From: Bradyrhizobium sp. 195
GTDB lineage: Bacteria > Pseudomonadota > Alphaproteobacteria > Rhizobiales > Xanthobacteraceae
DNA length: 64,000 bases
Reading direction: 5' to 3'
NCBI RefSeq assembly: GCF_023101665.1
Contig: NZ_CP082161.1
Location: forward strand, 5,146,001 to 5,210,000
Positions within the stretch are counted from its first letter, which is position 1. The number at the start of each line of letters is the position of its first letter. The translations under genes and the position numbers were made by a program. The notes below the pieces were generated by a model that saw only the letters and a list, made by a program, of their open reading frames with translations, was not told where the DNA came from and did no database searches. This document shows positions 7,375 to 17,334 of the stretch, one piece after another.

Positions 7375-8111
7375 GCGCGCACCTGTCGCCACCAATGCAC
7401 GCCATAGGCGATCGTGCCGGCCACCACCCCACTGACCAGGATATCGACGCCGGAGTTCATCTTCGCGGCCAGCGGATACAGCAATATGCCGAGCACGAGC
7501 GCGACGACATCGGCGATCTCGCGGCTGTTGCGCGCGGTCGAGAACAGGAAGGACAGCGGCGTCAGCAGCAGGATCGCAGCTCCAAGCGTCTGCGTCAGAT
7601 TGGCGGCGAGGAAATAGCCGACCGTGTTGGCGACGAGGCAGACCGAGACGAGGCCGCAGCCGAGCCCGTGAACGAACGCGATCCGCCGCTCACGCGGCAC
7701 TTGCGGCAGGAAGCGGTGGCATTCGACCCACAGCGTCACCGCGGTGAGATGCGCAGCAAAGATCAGCTCGCGGCGTTTGGTCGTCGGCGTGCGCATCAGC
7801 GGCAGCACCGAGACCACCATCGGAAACAGACGGATCGCGCTGACCGTGACTGCAATCGCCGACTGAATGATGGTGGCGCCGGAGCCGAGCGTGGTGATCA
7901 GGATGATCTGCGCCGGCCCCGCCCAGACGAACAGCGTCGAACAGAGCGCCCAGGCCAGGCTGAAATGGGTGTCATGGGCGAGTGCGCCGATGCCGAGATA
8001 GGTCACGAACAGCACGATGGTGAGGATCGTCTGCGTGATCGAGCGCAGCCCCCAGCCGAAGGCAAGCCAGGGACTTTGCCATTGAGGAGAATCGAGCGGA
8101 GGAAGCGCCAC
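7371..8111 (-). CDS. azlC: AzlC family branched-chain amino acid exporter subunit
   Basis: About 246 aa with the AzlC pattern: LAFGWGLRSI, then VLFVTYLGIGALAHD, FVWAGPAQIILITTLGSGA (the conserved second-helix block), IAVTVSAIRLFPMVVSVLP, TAVTLWVECHRFLP and VPRERRIAFVHGLG, followed by several membrane segments. With AzlD it forms an amino acid exporter. The start is uncertain: GTG 8111 gives a family-like N-terminus but lacks a good ribosome site, and the frame stays open upstream through a palindromic repeat. The open frame to 8402 is rejected as repeat read-through. Confidence 0.82.
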   Translation of the reverse strand: MALPPLDSPQWQSPWLAFGWGLRSITQTILTIVLFVTYLGIGALAHDTHFSLAWALCSTLFVWAGPAQIILITTLGSGATIIQSAIAVTVSAIRLFPMVVSVLPLMRTPTTKRRELIFAAHLTAVTLWVECHRFLPQVPRERRIAFVHGLGCGLVSVCLVANTVGYFLAANLTQTLGAAILLLTPLSFLFSTARNSREIADVVALVLGILLYPLAAKMNSGVDILVSGVVAGTIAYGVHWWRQVRA

Positions 8112-8216
8112 GGAGGGTTTGGCCGGGTGAGGACTCGTGCCCGCATAACGTGCGAGACGACGGCTGACGTCAAGGAAGCCGGCGGCGGGGCTGGCATGCG
8201 TGACATACTCACCGCT

Positions 8217-8315
8217 GTCATTCCGGGGCGCGCGAAGCGCGAGCCCGGAATCCATAACCACCATCGTGAGTATGGATTCCGGGCTCGCGCCCAAGAGGGC
8301 GCGCCCCGGAATGAC
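8217..8315. repeat. Long palindromic repeat (GTCATTCCGGGGCG family)
   Basis: GTCATTCCGGGGCGCGC pairs with GCGCGCCCCGGAATGAC, and the inner GAGCCCGGAATCCATA pairs with TATGGATTCCGGGCTC. The two arms are near-perfect over about 40 bp. It is 21 nt past the stop of the lytic transglycosylase gene and about 105 nt upstream of azlC. Same family as 6371-6497. Confidence 0.8.
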
Positions 8316-8335
8316 GAGCGGAGAGATACGCACCC

Positions 8336-9289
8336 CTACCCCGCCACACCCTTGTTCTTCAGCACGAAGCACGCCCCACCCGCTTTGCGGATGCGGTTGC
8401 ACAGATCATCCGCCTCGCTACGCGTATCAGTGCCGATGCGTACCTGGTAGAATGCGCGCGTGCCGCGGCTGCGCATCACGGATGACAGCAGGCTCGGATC
8501 GCGCTCGCCAATCACCGTGCTGAGCCGCGTCACGGCGCGGGAGTACATCGCCAGTGCCCTGTTGCGGTCGAAGCCGGCGGCGAGCTGGACGCCCCATGCC
8601 TTTGCGGCCGCAAGCTCCACATGCTGCTCGAGCTCGGCGACGAAGGCATTCGGCGCGCGTTTGAGCAGCGCCATCAGATCACGGCAGCTGGTCGGCGGTG
8701 AGCTCGGCGGGCCCTTGCCGGTCGCTCCCGCCTTGGCCCAGGCATCGACGCTCGTGCCGGTGATGGCGAAGACGTAGTTGCGGGTCTGCTCCGGCATGCC
8801 CCCGGTGCCGGCGAGCCATTCCTGCACGCGCCGCGGGCCGGCATTGTAGGCGGCTGCGGCAAGGCCGAGATTGCCGAACTGGCTGCGCAGTTCGCTCAAG
8901 AACTCCGCCGACTTCGGCAATGCCTGCACCGGATTGAACGGATTGAGCAGCCCGCGCTCGCTGGCGGTGCCCGGCATGAACTGCGCGATCCCCTGTGCGT
9001 GCTCGCCACTGCGCGTCGTGGGGCCCACCGCATCGGCCTGAAAGCGGCTCTCCTGCCAGATCACCCGGGCGAAGAATTCCAGCGGAAGATTGGCATCGCG
9101 CGCGGCCGCCTCCACGATCAGGCAGATCGATTCCCGCATATCGCTCTCGCGCGCGTCAGCCGGCTTCTCCGCCGGCTTCGCGGGCTCCTCCGCCTTCGGA
9201 GGCGCGACGGGCTGCGGCGCCTCCTCTGCGAGCGCCGGCGACAGCACGAGGGCAAGGCACAAGACAGCGATAAACCGAGCTATTCGCAT
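8336..9289 (-). CDS. Periplasmic lytic transglycosylase with C-terminal SPOR-like domain
   Basis: 317 aa. Signal peptide at 1-21 (FIAVLCLALVLSPALA), then a Pro/Ala/Glu-rich linker to about 50. An SLT (soluble lytic transglycosylase, GH23) domain covers about 55-180, with the catalytic glutamate E80 in WQESRF, then GIAQFMPGTA and AAAYNAGPRRVQEW. The C-terminal 50 residues (FYQVRIGTDTRSEADDLC to CFVLKNKG) look like a SPOR domain that binds denuded septal peptidoglycan. Such enzymes cleave the MurNAc-GlcNAc bond. ATG 9289 was chosen for the signal peptide. It is divergent from the HAD phosphatase with a 90-bp shared promoter region. Confidence 0.85.
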   Translation of the reverse strand: MRIARFIAVLCLALVLSPALAEEAPQPVAPPKAEEPAKPAEKPADARESDMRESICLIVEAAARDANLPLEFFARVIWQESRFQADAVGPTTRSGEHAQGIAQFMPGTASERGLLNPFNPVQALPKSAEFLSELRSQFGNLGLAAAAYNAGPRRVQEWLAGTGGMPEQTRNYVFAITGTSVDAWAKAGATGKGPPSSPPTSCRDLMALLKRAPNAFVAELEQHVELAAAKAWGVQLAAGFDRNRALAMYSRAVTRLSTVIGERDPSLLSSVMRSRGTRAFYQVRIGTDTRSEADDLCNRIRKAGGACFVLKNKGVAG

Positions 9290-9379
9290 GGCATCGACGC
9301 AATCGACCAAAATCGGACCTTGACTTGGAACCCCAGCCAACTAGCAACAGACGGCAGTATCAACGCAGGTCCCACCCGA

Positions 9380-10018
9380 ATGGTGACAATCTTTTTTGAT
9401 CTCGACGGCACGCTCACAAACCCGAAGCCGGGGATCACGCGCTCGATCCAGTACGCGCTGGAGCGGCTGGGTGTCGCGGTGCCGAGCGAGGACGAGCTGA
9501 CCTGGTGCATCGGCCCGCCGCTGCATGCCAGTCTGAAAATGCTCACCGGAACCGACGAGCTCGCCGACCGCGCGTTACTGCTCTATCGCGAGCGCTTCAG
9601 CGATATCGGCCTCTTCGAGAACGAAGCCTATGCCGGCATCGTGGACACTCTGACGACGCTGGCCGCGACGACGCCGCGCATGTTTGTCGCGACCAGCAAG
9701 CCCGCGGTCTACGCCACCCGCATCGTCGATCATTTCGGTCTGAAGCCCTATTTCGAGCGTGTGTTCGGCTCCGAGCTCGACGGCACGCGCGTCGACAAGC
9801 GCGACCTGCTGCGCTACGCGCTCGACGAGACCAGGGTCGATGCGAGCAGTGCGATCATGATCGGCGACCGCAGCCATGACGTGGTCGGCGCCCGCACCAA
9901 CGGCATGACCGCCATCGGCGTGCTCTATGGCTATGGCAGCGAGGCCGAGCTCAGGGACGCCGGTGCGCATCACATCTGCGCCGCGCATCCGGAATTGCTC
10001 GGGCATTGCGTGGGCTGA
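9380..10018 (+). CDS. HAD family hydrolase (phosphoglycolate phosphatase-like)
   Basis: 212 aa with all HAD motifs: FFDLDGTLTN (nucleophile D7, acid D9), FVATSKP as motif II, KRDLLRYAL lysine as motif III, and IMIGDRSHDVVGA as motif IV. The cap between residues 15 and 85 is the alpha-helical C1 type of the Gph/5'-nucleotidase branch. Substrate cannot be assigned. ATG 9380 is the only start that places FFDLDG at the N-terminus; the frame is open upstream through the divergent gene. Confidence 0.85.
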   Translation: MVTIFFDLDGTLTNPKPGITRSIQYALERLGVAVPSEDELTWCIGPPLHASLKMLTGTDELADRALLLYRERFSDIGLFENEAYAGIVDTLTTLAATTPRMFVATSKPAVYATRIVDHFGLKPYFERVFGSELDGTRVDKRDLLRYALDETRVDASSAIMIGDRSHDVVGARTNGMTAIGVLYGYGSEAELRDAGAHHICAAHPELLGHCVG

Positions 10019-10107
10019 TCATCGAGGGACTGCGCCCAGCGCTCGAGCGCGGCGAGGCTCTTCCACCAACTCTGTCTCATGCCGCCGGTTACTGAGCGGT
10101 CATCGCC

Positions 10108-10141
10108 GCGAGCCTTCGTTTGCGACGAAGACAAGGCTCGC
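10108..10141. repeat. Inverted repeat downstream of HAD gene
   Basis: GCGAGCCTT (10108-10116) pairs exactly with AAGGCTCGC (10133-10141), with an additional CGT/ACG inner pairing. It sits about 90 nt past the HAD stop codon. No T-tract follows, so a terminator role is uncertain. Confidence 0.35.
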
Positions 10142-10187
10142 CAATTCCAGATTGTCAGGCCCTGCCGCCTGCATCAGGCTGGCGCAC

Positions 10188-10418
10188 ATGAGGACGCGCA
10201 CCACGATAGGCGGATCGGAGCTGTTGCTGGGTATGATCGCGATCCGACTCGCGGCGCTGGTTCTGGTCGGCTGGGGCCTGACGTTCCTGCCACGGCAAAC
10301 GCGTGACAGCGAACGCGCCTGCCTTCCCTCACCTGTAACGAGCAGCGAGCCTCAGGCGAAAGCGATCCGCTCGCAGGTTGCCGATGCAGCGTTCGATGAC
10401 ATGCTGCTGCACGACTAG
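10188..10418 (+). CDS. Hypothetical small single-pass membrane protein (76 aa)
   Basis: ATG 10188 opens a 76-residue frame with one strong hydrophobic helix at about 13-35 (LLLGMIAIRLAALVLVGWGLTF), a short basic stretch (PRQTRDSER), and a soluble acidic tail ending DDMLLHD. The ribosome site is poor. The residue pattern looks coding rather than shadow, and there is no other gene between 10019 and 10533. I do not recognise a family. Confidence 0.35.
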   Translation: MRTRTTIGGSELLLGMIAIRLAALVLVGWGLTFLPRQTRDSERACLPSPVTSSEPQAKAIRSQVADAAFDDMLLHD

Positions 10419-10533
10419 GCTGCTCCCAAGCAGGGCCGGTATGTGAGCGCATGATAGGACAAGACGTCCGCTTGCGCTAACTTCGGCACCAGGGCCGCAA
10501 CGAACAATCCGCAGTCAGCCGAGGAGCATATCG

Positions 10534-11559
10534 ATGGAATACCGACGCTTGGGCCGGTCGGGCCTCATGGTGCCCGCCTTGAGTCTCGGGACCGGCACGT
10601 TCGGCGGTGTCGGCCGCCTCGCGGCGTGGGGCACGACGGACGCGACCGAAGCCCGGCGCCTGCTGGACATCTGTCTCGATGCCGGCGTGTCGATGTTCGA
10701 CACCGCGGACGTCTATTCGCTCGGCGAGTCCGAGCGAGTGCTCGGCGAAGCCATCAAGGGCCGCCGCGACAAGGTGCTGGTCTCGACCAAAGCCACCTTC
10801 CGCTTCGGCGACGGCCCCAACGACATCGGCTCGTCACGGCACCATCTGCTCGCAGCCATCGACGGTTCGCTGCGCCGGCTCGGCACCGACTACATCGATC
10901 TGTTCCAGCTTCATGGCTTCGACGCCTTCACTCCGCCCGAAGAGGTGCTCGGCACGCTCGACGTGCTCGTGCGCGCCGGCAAGATCCGCTACGTCGGCGT
11001 TTCGAATTTCTCCGGCTGGCACCTGATGAAATCGCTCTCCGTTGCCGACAAGCACGGCTTCCCGCGCTACGTCGCCAACCAGACCTATTATTCGCTGATC
11101 GGGCGCGACTACGAATGGGAGTTGATGCCGCTCGGCCTCGACCAGGGGCTGGGTGCCGTGGTCTGGTCGCCGCTCGGCTGGGGACGCCTCACCGGCAAGA
11201 TCCGCCGGGGTCAGCCGAAGCCCGAGGTGAGCCGCCTGCCCAAGACGGCCGATTTCGGCCCGCCGGTGCCGGACGAGCACGTCTATCGTGTCGTCGAGGC
11301 CATCGACGAGGTCGCGAAGGAAACCGGAAAGAGCGTGACGCAGATCGCGCTGAACTGGCTGCTGCAGCGCCCCACCGTGTCGACGCTGATCATCGGCGCG
11401 CGCAACGAGACGCAGCTCCGCGAAAATCTTGGCGCGGTCGGCTGGTCGCTGACCAAGGACCAGATCGCAAAGCTCGACGCAGCGAGCAAGGTGACGCTGC
11501 CCTATCCCTACTGGCACCAGCGGACGACCTTCACCGACCGGAACCCGCCGGCGGTGTAG
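10534..11559 (+). CDS. Aldo/keto reductase
   Basis: 341 aa. The AKR catalytic tetrad is present: D56 and Y61 (MFDTADVYSLGESE), K86 (STKATFRFG) and H127 (FQLHGFD). The NADPH-binding end is seen in IIGARNETQLRENLGAVGW. The length and the YRRLGRSGLMVP start place it in the AKR11/12-like, YajO/Gfo-type group rather than the short AKR5 group at 32620. It reduces aldehydes or ketones with NADPH; the substrate is unknown. GAGGAG lies about 8 nt before the ATG. Confidence 0.88.
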   Translation: MEYRRLGRSGLMVPALSLGTGTFGGVGRLAAWGTTDATEARRLLDICLDAGVSMFDTADVYSLGESERVLGEAIKGRRDKVLVSTKATFRFGDGPNDIGSSRHHLLAAIDGSLRRLGTDYIDLFQLHGFDAFTPPEEVLGTLDVLVRAGKIRYVGVSNFSGWHLMKSLSVADKHGFPRYVANQTYYSLIGRDYEWELMPLGLDQGLGAVVWSPLGWGRLTGKIRRGQPKPEVSRLPKTADFGPPVPDEHVYRVVEAIDEVAKETGKSVTQIALNWLLQRPTVSTLIIGARNETQLRENLGAVGWSLTKDQIAKLDAASKVTLPYPYWHQRTTFTDRNPPAV

Positions 11560-11740
11560 CGACAGCCAATCGCCTAACGGCCCAGCCCTAGGGCGCTCTC
11601 GACAGCGCTCCCGACCATGCTTGCCATGCCGGAGAGACTGCTTCCGGCTTGGGAACTGTCCGGGTCCTGCCGGGTTGCGGTCGATCCGGCAATTTCCTAT
11701 TCGGAGATGCACCACGGCTCGAATCAAGCCCGCCTCCATC

Positions 11741-13162
11741 ATGTCGCCTGCCCCGATCGAGCATGCCGACGGCCTGCCGCAGCCGCAGCGCAACCAGGCG
11801 GTGCTGACCATCGCGCTCGGCATCATCATGGCGGTGGTCGACAGCGCCATCGCCAATGTCGCGCTGCCGACGATCGCGGCCGACCTGGATGCTAGTCCGG
11901 CGTTTTCGATCTGGATCGTCAACGGCTACCAGCTCGCGATCACGATCTCGCTGCTGCCGCTGGCTTCGCTCGGAGAGATCGTCGGCTATCGCCGCGTCTA
12001 TCTGGTCGGGCTGGTGCTGTTCACGCTGGCGTCCGCCTTCTGCGCGCTGGCGCATACGCTGCCGCTGCTGACGATCGCACGCATCATCCAGGGCTTCGGC
12101 GCGGCCGGCATCATGAGCGTCAACGCGGCGCTGGTGCGCTTCACCTATCCGCGCAGCCAGCTCGGCCGCGGCATCGGGCTCAACGCGCTCGTCGTCGCTT
12201 TCTCCGCAGCGGTCGGCCCGACGCTCGCTGCAGGCATCCTCGCGGTCGGAAGCTGGCCCTGGCTGTTCGCCATCAACGTGCCGCTCGGCGCGGCGACGCT
12301 GCTGCTGGGCCTGCGCAGCCTGCCGCACACCAAGCCCGCCAGCCATTCGTTCGACTGGCAGAGCGCGGGGCTATCAGCGATCACGTTCGGTGTCGGCATC
12401 GCCGCGGTCGACAGCGTCGGCCATGGCGAAGCCGCGATCACCTGCCTGATCGAGTTCGCCATCGCTGTCGTCGCCGGTGCGCTCCTGATCTACCGCGAGA
12501 CCCACATGACCTCGCCGCTCTTGCCGGTCGACCTGTTGCGCATCCCGGTGTTCGCGCTGTCGATTGCGACCTCGATCGCCTCGTTCTGCGGGCAGATGCT
12601 CGCCTTCGTCGCGATCCCCTTCTACCTCCAGAGCCGCTTCGGCTATTCGGCGGTGCATATGGGTCTTCTGATCACGCCATGGCCGATCGCGCTAGCCTTC
12701 GCGGCGCCGCTCGCCGGCCGCCTGGTCGAGCGTTACCCGGCCGGCCTGCTCGGCGGCATCGGGCTTACGCTGTTCGCCTGCGGCCTTGCCGCGCTCGCCT
12801 TCCTGCCCGCGGACCCGACGCCGTTCGACGTGATCTGGCGCATGGCGCTGGCCGGCGCCGGGTTCGGTCTGTTCCAGACCCCCAACAATCGCACCATGAT
12901 CGCAGCCGCCCCGCGCGAGCGCGCCGGCGGCGCCAGCGGCATGCTGGGCACGGCGCGCCTGCTCGGCCAGACCACCGGCGCTGCGCTGGTGGCGTTGCTG
13001 CTCGGACAGTATCCGGTTGAGGGGACCAGGCTGGCGCTGCTTGCCGGCGTAGGATTTGCACTGTGCGGCGCCGTGCTGAGCATGATGCGGCTGTCTCCCG
13101 CCGGCGCGCGCGGCGCCGAGCGCGTCCGCGTGCAGGACGATCAGCGCCTGCGCGGCGAATAG
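11741..13162 (+). CDS. MFS drug-efflux transporter, DHA2 (14-helix) family
   Basis: 473 aa, about 14 hydrophobic segments. Motif A follows helix 2 (LGEIVGYRRVYLVG). Motif C is near VGPTLAAGILAVGSWPWLF, and helix 1 carries VVDSAIANVALPTIAADL, a DHA2 hallmark (D1 motif). Such proteins export lipophilic compounds or dyes by proton antiport across the inner membrane. ATG 11741 gives a normal cytosolic N-terminus. The frame upstream to 11621 is open but reads as a cysteine/arginine-rich shadow. No regulator is adjacent, and the substrate cannot be predicted. Confidence 0.85.
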   Translation: MSPAPIEHADGLPQPQRNQAVLTIALGIIMAVVDSAIANVALPTIAADLDASPAFSIWIVNGYQLAITISLLPLASLGEIVGYRRVYLVGLVLFTLASAFCALAHTLPLLTIARIIQGFGAAGIMSVNAALVRFTYPRSQLGRGIGLNALVVAFSAAVGPTLAAGILAVGSWPWLFAINVPLGAATLLLGLRSLPHTKPASHSFDWQSAGLSAITFGVGIAAVDSVGHGEAAITCLIEFAIAVVAGALLIYRETHMTSPLLPVDLLRIPVFALSIATSIASFCGQMLAFVAIPFYLQSRFGYSAVHMGLLITPWPIALAFAAPLAGRLVERYPAGLLGGIGLTLFACGLAALAFLPADPTPFDVIWRMALAGAGFGLFQTPNNRTMIAAAPRERAGGASGMLGTARLLGQTTGAALVALLLGQYPVEGTRLALLAGVGFALCGAVLSMMRLSPAGARGAERVRVQDDQRLRGE

Positions 13163-13291
13163 CACGGCCCCACGTCCAGGTGCCCGCTGTTCTCGTGCAC
13201 AACCCCTGCGTGGCTTAACTATCCCGACCTGTGACCTATTGCCCTCGCGCTCCGGTTGCGCTTCATTGGCGTGGGGAACAAGGGGCATTTC

Positions 13292-13756
13292 ATGCGTTCA
13301 TTGGGAATTGTGGCGCTCAGCGTCATGCTGGGCGGCTGCGCGTCTGTCACGCGCGGCACGACCGAGAATATCAGCATCTCATCGACACCTTCTGGTGTAG
13401 AGGCCGTGGTCAGCGGGCTTGAGGTGCCGACAACCTGCACAACACCTTGCGCCATCGTCGCCAAGCGTAGCGCCGACATCACGATCACCTTCGAAAAGGA
13501 AGGCTATCAACCCCAGACGGTGCAACTCACCAAGGAAGTGTCGGGCACGGGCGCCGCCGGTTTCGCCGGCAATCTCCTCGCCGGCGGCGTCATCGGCATG
13601 GGCGTCGATGCCGCGACCGGGGCGGCCACCGATCACAAGCCCAATCCGGTCATCGTGACGATGCAGCCGACCGCCCCCGCCCGCAGCGCGCGGCCGGCCG
13701 CGCCGCGCAAGCCGCGTCCGCCAGCGACCGCGCCCGCGCCCGAAGCCGGAACGTAA
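13292..13756 (+). CDS. Putative PEGA-like lipoprotein
   Basis: 154 aa. The N-terminus SLGIVALSVMLGGCASV contains a lipobox (LGGC) for signal peptidase II, so the mature protein should be a lipoprotein acylated at C18. Residues about 28-75 resemble a PEGA/bacterial Ig-like strand set (ISISSTPSGVEAVVSG, TPCAIVAKRSADITITFEKEGYQP). A glycine-rich segment (GFAGNLLAGGVIGMGVDAATGAA) could be membrane-associated. The tail is Pro/Ala/Arg-rich. AAGGGG lies before ATG 13292. Function unknown; similar proteins are envelope components. Confidence 0.7.
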   Translation: MRSLGIVALSVMLGGCASVTRGTTENISISSTPSGVEAVVSGLEVPTTCTTPCAIVAKRSADITITFEKEGYQPQTVQLTKEVSGTGAAGFAGNLLAGGVIGMGVDAATGAATDHKPNPVIVTMQPTAPARSARPAAPRKPRPPATAPAPEAGT

Positions 13757-13780
13757 GGCTCACACCCAGCCACGGAAACA

Positions 13781-13808
13781 AAAAGGCCGGCTTCGCAGCC
13801 GGCCTTTT
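13781..13808. terminator. Bidirectional rho-independent terminator
   Basis: AAAAGGCCGGC-TTCGCA-GCCGGCCTTTT, a 7-bp GC stem (GGCCGGC/GCCGGCC) flanked by A and T tracts. It lies between the convergent lipoprotein gene (stop 13756) and clpA (stop 13828), and fits both strands. Confidence 0.85.
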
Positions 13809-13827
13809 CGATTTCATCTAGCCCAGA

Positions 13828-16236
13828 TCAAGCCTTGACCAGCGGACCCTTGGAGGTCGGCCCCTTGGAGCCGCCGGGGCCGCCCGGCTTGGACTTGCCC
13901 GGCGGACGCTTGCGGGCGCCCGGCAGCTTCTCCTGCTTCGGGGTAACCGGCCCCTCGACGAATTCGAAGCCGATCTTGTCCTTGGTCTCGTCGGCCTCGT
14001 CTTTGACCAGAACGACGCGGACATGGCCGCCGCCCTTGAGCTTGCCGAACAGCACTTCGTCAGCCAGCGGCTTCTTGATGTGCTCCTGGATCACGCGGGC
14101 CATGGGACGCGCGCCCATCTGCTCGTCGTAGCCATGCTGGACCAGCCAGGCCTTGGCCGGCTCGGACAGCTCGATGGTGACGTCGCGATCGCCGAGTTGC
14201 GCCTCGAGCTGCAGCACGAACTTCTCCACGACCGTGCCGATCACCTCGACGCTGAGATGGCCGAACGAGACGACGGCATCGAGCCGGTTGCGGAATTCGG
14301 GCGCGAACTGCCGGTTGATCGCCTCGTGGTCGTCGCCTTCACGCTTGGAGCGCGTGAAGCCGAACGCCTGCTTGGCGAGATCGGATGCACCCGCGTTCGT
14401 GGTCATGATCAGGATCACGTTGCGGAAATTGACCTGCTTGCCGTTGTGGTCGGTGAGCCGGCCGTGATCCATGATCTGGAGCAGCACGTTGTAGAGATCG
14501 GGATGCGCCTTCTCGATCTCGTCGAGCAGCACCACGCAATGCGGATGCTGGTCGACGCCGTCGGTCAGCAGGCCGCCCTGGTCGAAGCCGACATAGCCGG
14601 GAGGCGCGCCGATCAGGCGCGACACGGTGTGGCGCTCCATGTATTCTGACATGTCGAAGCGCAGCAGCTCGACGCCGAGCGACGCCGCGAGCTGTTTTGC
14701 GACCTCGGTCTTGCCGACGCCGGTCGGACCCGAGAACAAGTAGCTGCCGATCGGCTTCTCCGGCTCGCGCAGGCCGGCACGCGCCAGCTTGATCGAGGCG
14801 GCGAGCGACTCGATCGCCTTGTCCTGACCGAACACGGTGCGCTTCAGGGTCTGCTCGAGGTGCTTGAGCACCTCGGCGTCGTTCTTCGACACGCTCTTCG
14901 GCGGGATCCGCGCCATCGAGGCGATCGTGGTCTCGATCTCCTTGATGCCGATCGTCTTCTTGCGCTTGTTCTCGGCGACGAGCATCTGCGCCGCGCCGGA
15001 CTCGTCGATCACATCGATCGCCTTGTCCGGCAGCTTGCGGTCGTGGATGTAGCGCGAGGACAGCTGCACCGCAGCCTCGATCGCCTCATTGGTGTATTTC
15101 AGCCGGTGGTAATCCTCGAAATACGGCTTGAGACCCTTGAGGATCGCGATCGCGTCCTCGACCGTCGGCTCGTTGATGTCGATCTTCTGGAAGCGCCGCA
15201 CCAGCGCACGGTCCTTCTCGAAGTGCTGGCGGTATTCCTTGTAGGTGGTCGAGCCCATGCAACGGATGGTGCCCGAGGCGAGCGCCGGCTTGAGCAGGTT
15301 CGAGGCATCCATCGCCCCGCCCGACGTCGCGCCCGCACCGATCACGGTGTGGATTTCGTCGATGAACAGGATGGCGTTGGGATGCGCTTCGAGCTCCTTC
15401 AGCACCTGCTTCAGGCGCTCTTCGAAGTCGCCGCGATAGCGCGTGCCCGCGAGCAGCGTGCCCATGTCGAGCGAGAACACCGTGGCGGCCGCCAGAACCT
15501 CCGGCACTTCGCTGTCGACGATGCGCTTGGCGAGGCCCTCGGCGATCGCGGTCTTGCCGACGCCGGCTTCGCCGACGAACAACGGGTTGTTCTTCTGCCG
15601 GCGGCACAGCACCTGGATCGCACGGTTGATTTCGGAATTGCGTCCGATCACCGGATCGATCTTGCCGTCGCGCGCCTTCTTGTTGAGGTTGACGCAATAG
15701 GTCTCGAGCGCCTCGCCCTTCTTCTTGGCGTCCTCGTTGCCCTTGGCCTCGGTCTCCTCGTCGACGCCGCGCACCGGCCGCGCCTCAGAGACGCCCGGCC
15801 GCTTGGCGATGCCATGGCTGATGTAGTTGACCGCGTCATAGCGCGTCATGTCCTGCTCCTGCAGGAAATACGCGGCGTGGCTCTCGCGCTCGGCGAAGAT
15901 AGCGATCAGCACGTTGGCACCGGTCACCTCTTCACGACCGGAGGATTGCACGTGGATCACCGCGCGCTGGATCACGCGCTGGAAGCCGGCGGTCGGCTTG
16001 GCATCGTCGGCGCCATCCGTCACCAGGTTCTCGAATTCGGTCTCGAGGTAATTAACCAGGCTCGTGCGGAGCTTGTCGAGATCGACGCTACAGGCGCGCA
16101 TGACGGCGGCTGCATCGGAGTCGTCGATCAAGGAGAGCAAGAGATGCTCGAGCGTCGCGTATTGGTGATGACGCTCGTTTGCGATCGCCAGTGCACGATG
16201 CAGGGATTGTTCAAGGCTTTGGGAAAAAGTCGGCAT
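13828..16236 (-). CDS. clpA: ATP-dependent Clp protease ATP-binding subunit ClpA
   Basis: 802 aa, usual length. Clp-N repeats cover 1-145 ([15 protein letters not shown]). AAA+ domain D1 has Walker A GEAGVGKT (222-229) and Walker B ILFIDEIH (about 289-296). D2 has Walker A GPTGVGKT (around 495) and Walker [14 protein letters not shown]. The FGF in [10 protein letters not shown] is the loop that docks into ClpP. The tail after 765 is Pro/Gly/Lys-rich, an alphaproteobacterial extension. ClpA unfolds substrates, including N-degron proteins delivered by ClpS, for ClpP. clpS lies 283 bp upstream in the same direction. Confidence 0.97.
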   Translation of the reverse strand: MPTFSQSLEQSLHRALAIANERHHQYATLEHLLLSLIDDSDAAAVMRACSVDLDKLRTSLVNYLETEFENLVTDGADDAKPTAGFQRVIQRAVIHVQSSGREEVTGANVLIAIFAERESHAAYFLQEQDMTRYDAVNYISHGIAKRPGVSEARPVRGVDEETEAKGNEDAKKKGEALETYCVNLNKKARDGKIDPVIGRNSEINRAIQVLCRRQKNNPLFVGEAGVGKTAIAEGLAKRIVDSEVPEVLAAATVFSLDMGTLLAGTRYRGDFEERLKQVLKELEAHPNAILFIDEIHTVIGAGATSGGAMDASNLLKPALASGTIRCMGSTTYKEYRQHFEKDRALVRRFQKIDINEPTVEDAIAILKGLKPYFEDYHRLKYTNEAIEAAVQLSSRYIHDRKLPDKAIDVIDESGAAQMLVAENKRKKTIGIKEIETTIASMARIPPKSVSKNDAEVLKHLEQTLKRTVFGQDKAIESLAASIKLARAGLREPEKPIGSYLFSGPTGVGKTEVAKQLAASLGVELLRFDMSEYMERHTVSRLIGAPPGYVGFDQGGLLTDGVDQHPHCVVLLDEIEKAHPDLYNVLLQIMDHGRLTDHNGKQVNFRNVILIMTTNAGASDLAKQAFGFTRSKREGDDHEAINRQFAPEFRNRLDAVVSFGHLSVEVIGTVVEKFVLQLEAQLGDRDVTIELSEPAKAWLVQHGYDEQMGARPMARVIQEHIKKPLADEVLFGKLKGGGHVRVVLVKDEADETKDKIGFEFVEGPVTPKQEKLPGARKRPPGKSKPGGPGGSKGPTSKGPLVKA

Positions 16237-16518
16237 TCGCGTCCTCTATGGCCCCCACCATCATGATCGCCATCGCCCGGTCAGGCAACAACAACCTTTG
16301 TCACATATAGTTATACAAGATCGCGGCGAAAGACCGGTTCCGCGACTCGGGCGGCGACACACCGCGACATTTTCGATGCAAAACCCGTTCCGATTTGGGC
16401 AGAACTACCCAATCGGGCAGGTTGACGCTGGCGCCGATGCCCGCCGGATCATGCAGCAGCTCGTGCTGACATCACACACCACGCGAACAGAACCACTCTA
16501 AAGAACCCGGACGCGCGA

Positions 16519-16911
16519 TTACTTCTTTTCCATCACGCATTGCAGCGGGTGCTGGTGCTTGCGGGCGAAATCCATCACCTGCGTCACCTTGGTCTCGGCG
16601 ATCTCGTAGGTGAACACGCCGCACTCCCCGATGCCATGATGATGGACGTGCAGCATGATCTTGGTCGCGGCCTCGATGTCCTTGTTGAAGAACTTCTCCA
16701 GCACGTGGACGACGAATTCCATCGGCGTGTAATCGTCGTTCAGGATCAGCACCCGGTAGAGGTTCGGCCGTTTGGTCTTGGGCTTGACCTTGGTGATGAC
16801 CGAAGTGTTCGGACCCGAGGGGTTACCCGAACGGTTCTCGTCATTGCTCAAGCGAGGAGCGTAGGCAGCGGCTGGCGCGGACAGGTCGAGTCTTGAAGTC
16901 AATTGCGGCAT
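16519..16911 (-). CDS. clpS: ATP-dependent Clp protease adaptor ClpS
   Basis: 130 aa. The core (from residue 45) has [24 protein letters not shown] with the [10 protein letters not shown] motif that binds N-terminal leucine, phenylalanine, tyrosine or tryptophan residues. It is followed by [24 protein letters not shown]. ClpS delivers N-degron substrates to ClpA. The N-terminal 40 residues are low-complexity and variable; a TTG near residue 22 could be the real start, but ATG 16911 is kept. Its position upstream of clpA matches the usual clpS-clpA order. Confidence 0.95.
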   Translation of the reverse strand: MPQLTSRLDLSAPAAAYAPRLSNDENRSGNPSGPNTSVITKVKPKTKRPNLYRVLILNDDYTPMEFVVHVLEKFFNKDIEAATKIMLHVHHHGIGECGVFTYEIAETKVTQVMDFARKHQHPLQCVMEKK

Positions 16912-17334
16912 GGCTCAGGCGTTCAAATTTCCCCATGGAAGCGAATGGCGGTCACCGCGCGACCCCGCCCGTCGGAGCCTGGCGCAGGCGCGCCGCCTTG
17001 TTGGATCGCCGCTCCCGACAAATCCGGTCCAAGCCGGATCGTTCGCCAGCAATATGGGCCTGCCCCCGGCTCGCCGCAAGCGCGCAAAAATCCGGCCAAT
17101 GCGGTTGCGGCAGTCCCGATTCCCATCCGGGCGATCCAGCAAAGGTTAATCAACCCGGACCGATTTGACAAAAATTTCCCCGGCGCCAGTTAGAACATTT
17201 TGACCAGGAACCCGGTCATTTAACACGATTGCGACGTTTCGCCCGGGCTTCCCCGGACTTCTACGGTGCAATTTACCAAGCATTCAATGGCCGTGGCGCG
17301 AAATCGGGCAAAACCACGGATTTCGGGGATCGTC
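16912..17334. other. Intergenic region between clpS and the TadG-like gene
   Basis: 423 bp between two divergent genes. TTGACA at 17165-17170 could be a -35 box for the rightward gene, but no well-spaced -10 box follows. No convincing ORF, RNA gene or strong hairpin was found; the open frames here are arginine/proline-rich shadows. Confidence 0.4.

Noticed and set aside
8112..8402. N-terminal extension of AzlC
   Set aside because: It reads through a palindromic repeat and a basic non-family stretch.
9971..10080. 36-aa minus-strand ORF starting MRQSWWKSLAALERWAQ at the HAD gene end
   Set aside because: No ribosome site, and more than half overlaps the HAD coding region in antisense; composition could be a shadow.
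14860..16266. Long plus-strand frame of 468 codons across clpA
   Set aside because: It is the antisense shadow of clpA; Arg/Asp/His-rich repeats and no domain.
17165..17196. TTGACA with TAGAAC as promoter of the TadG-like gene
   Set aside because: The spacing of 20 bp is too long for a standard promoter.
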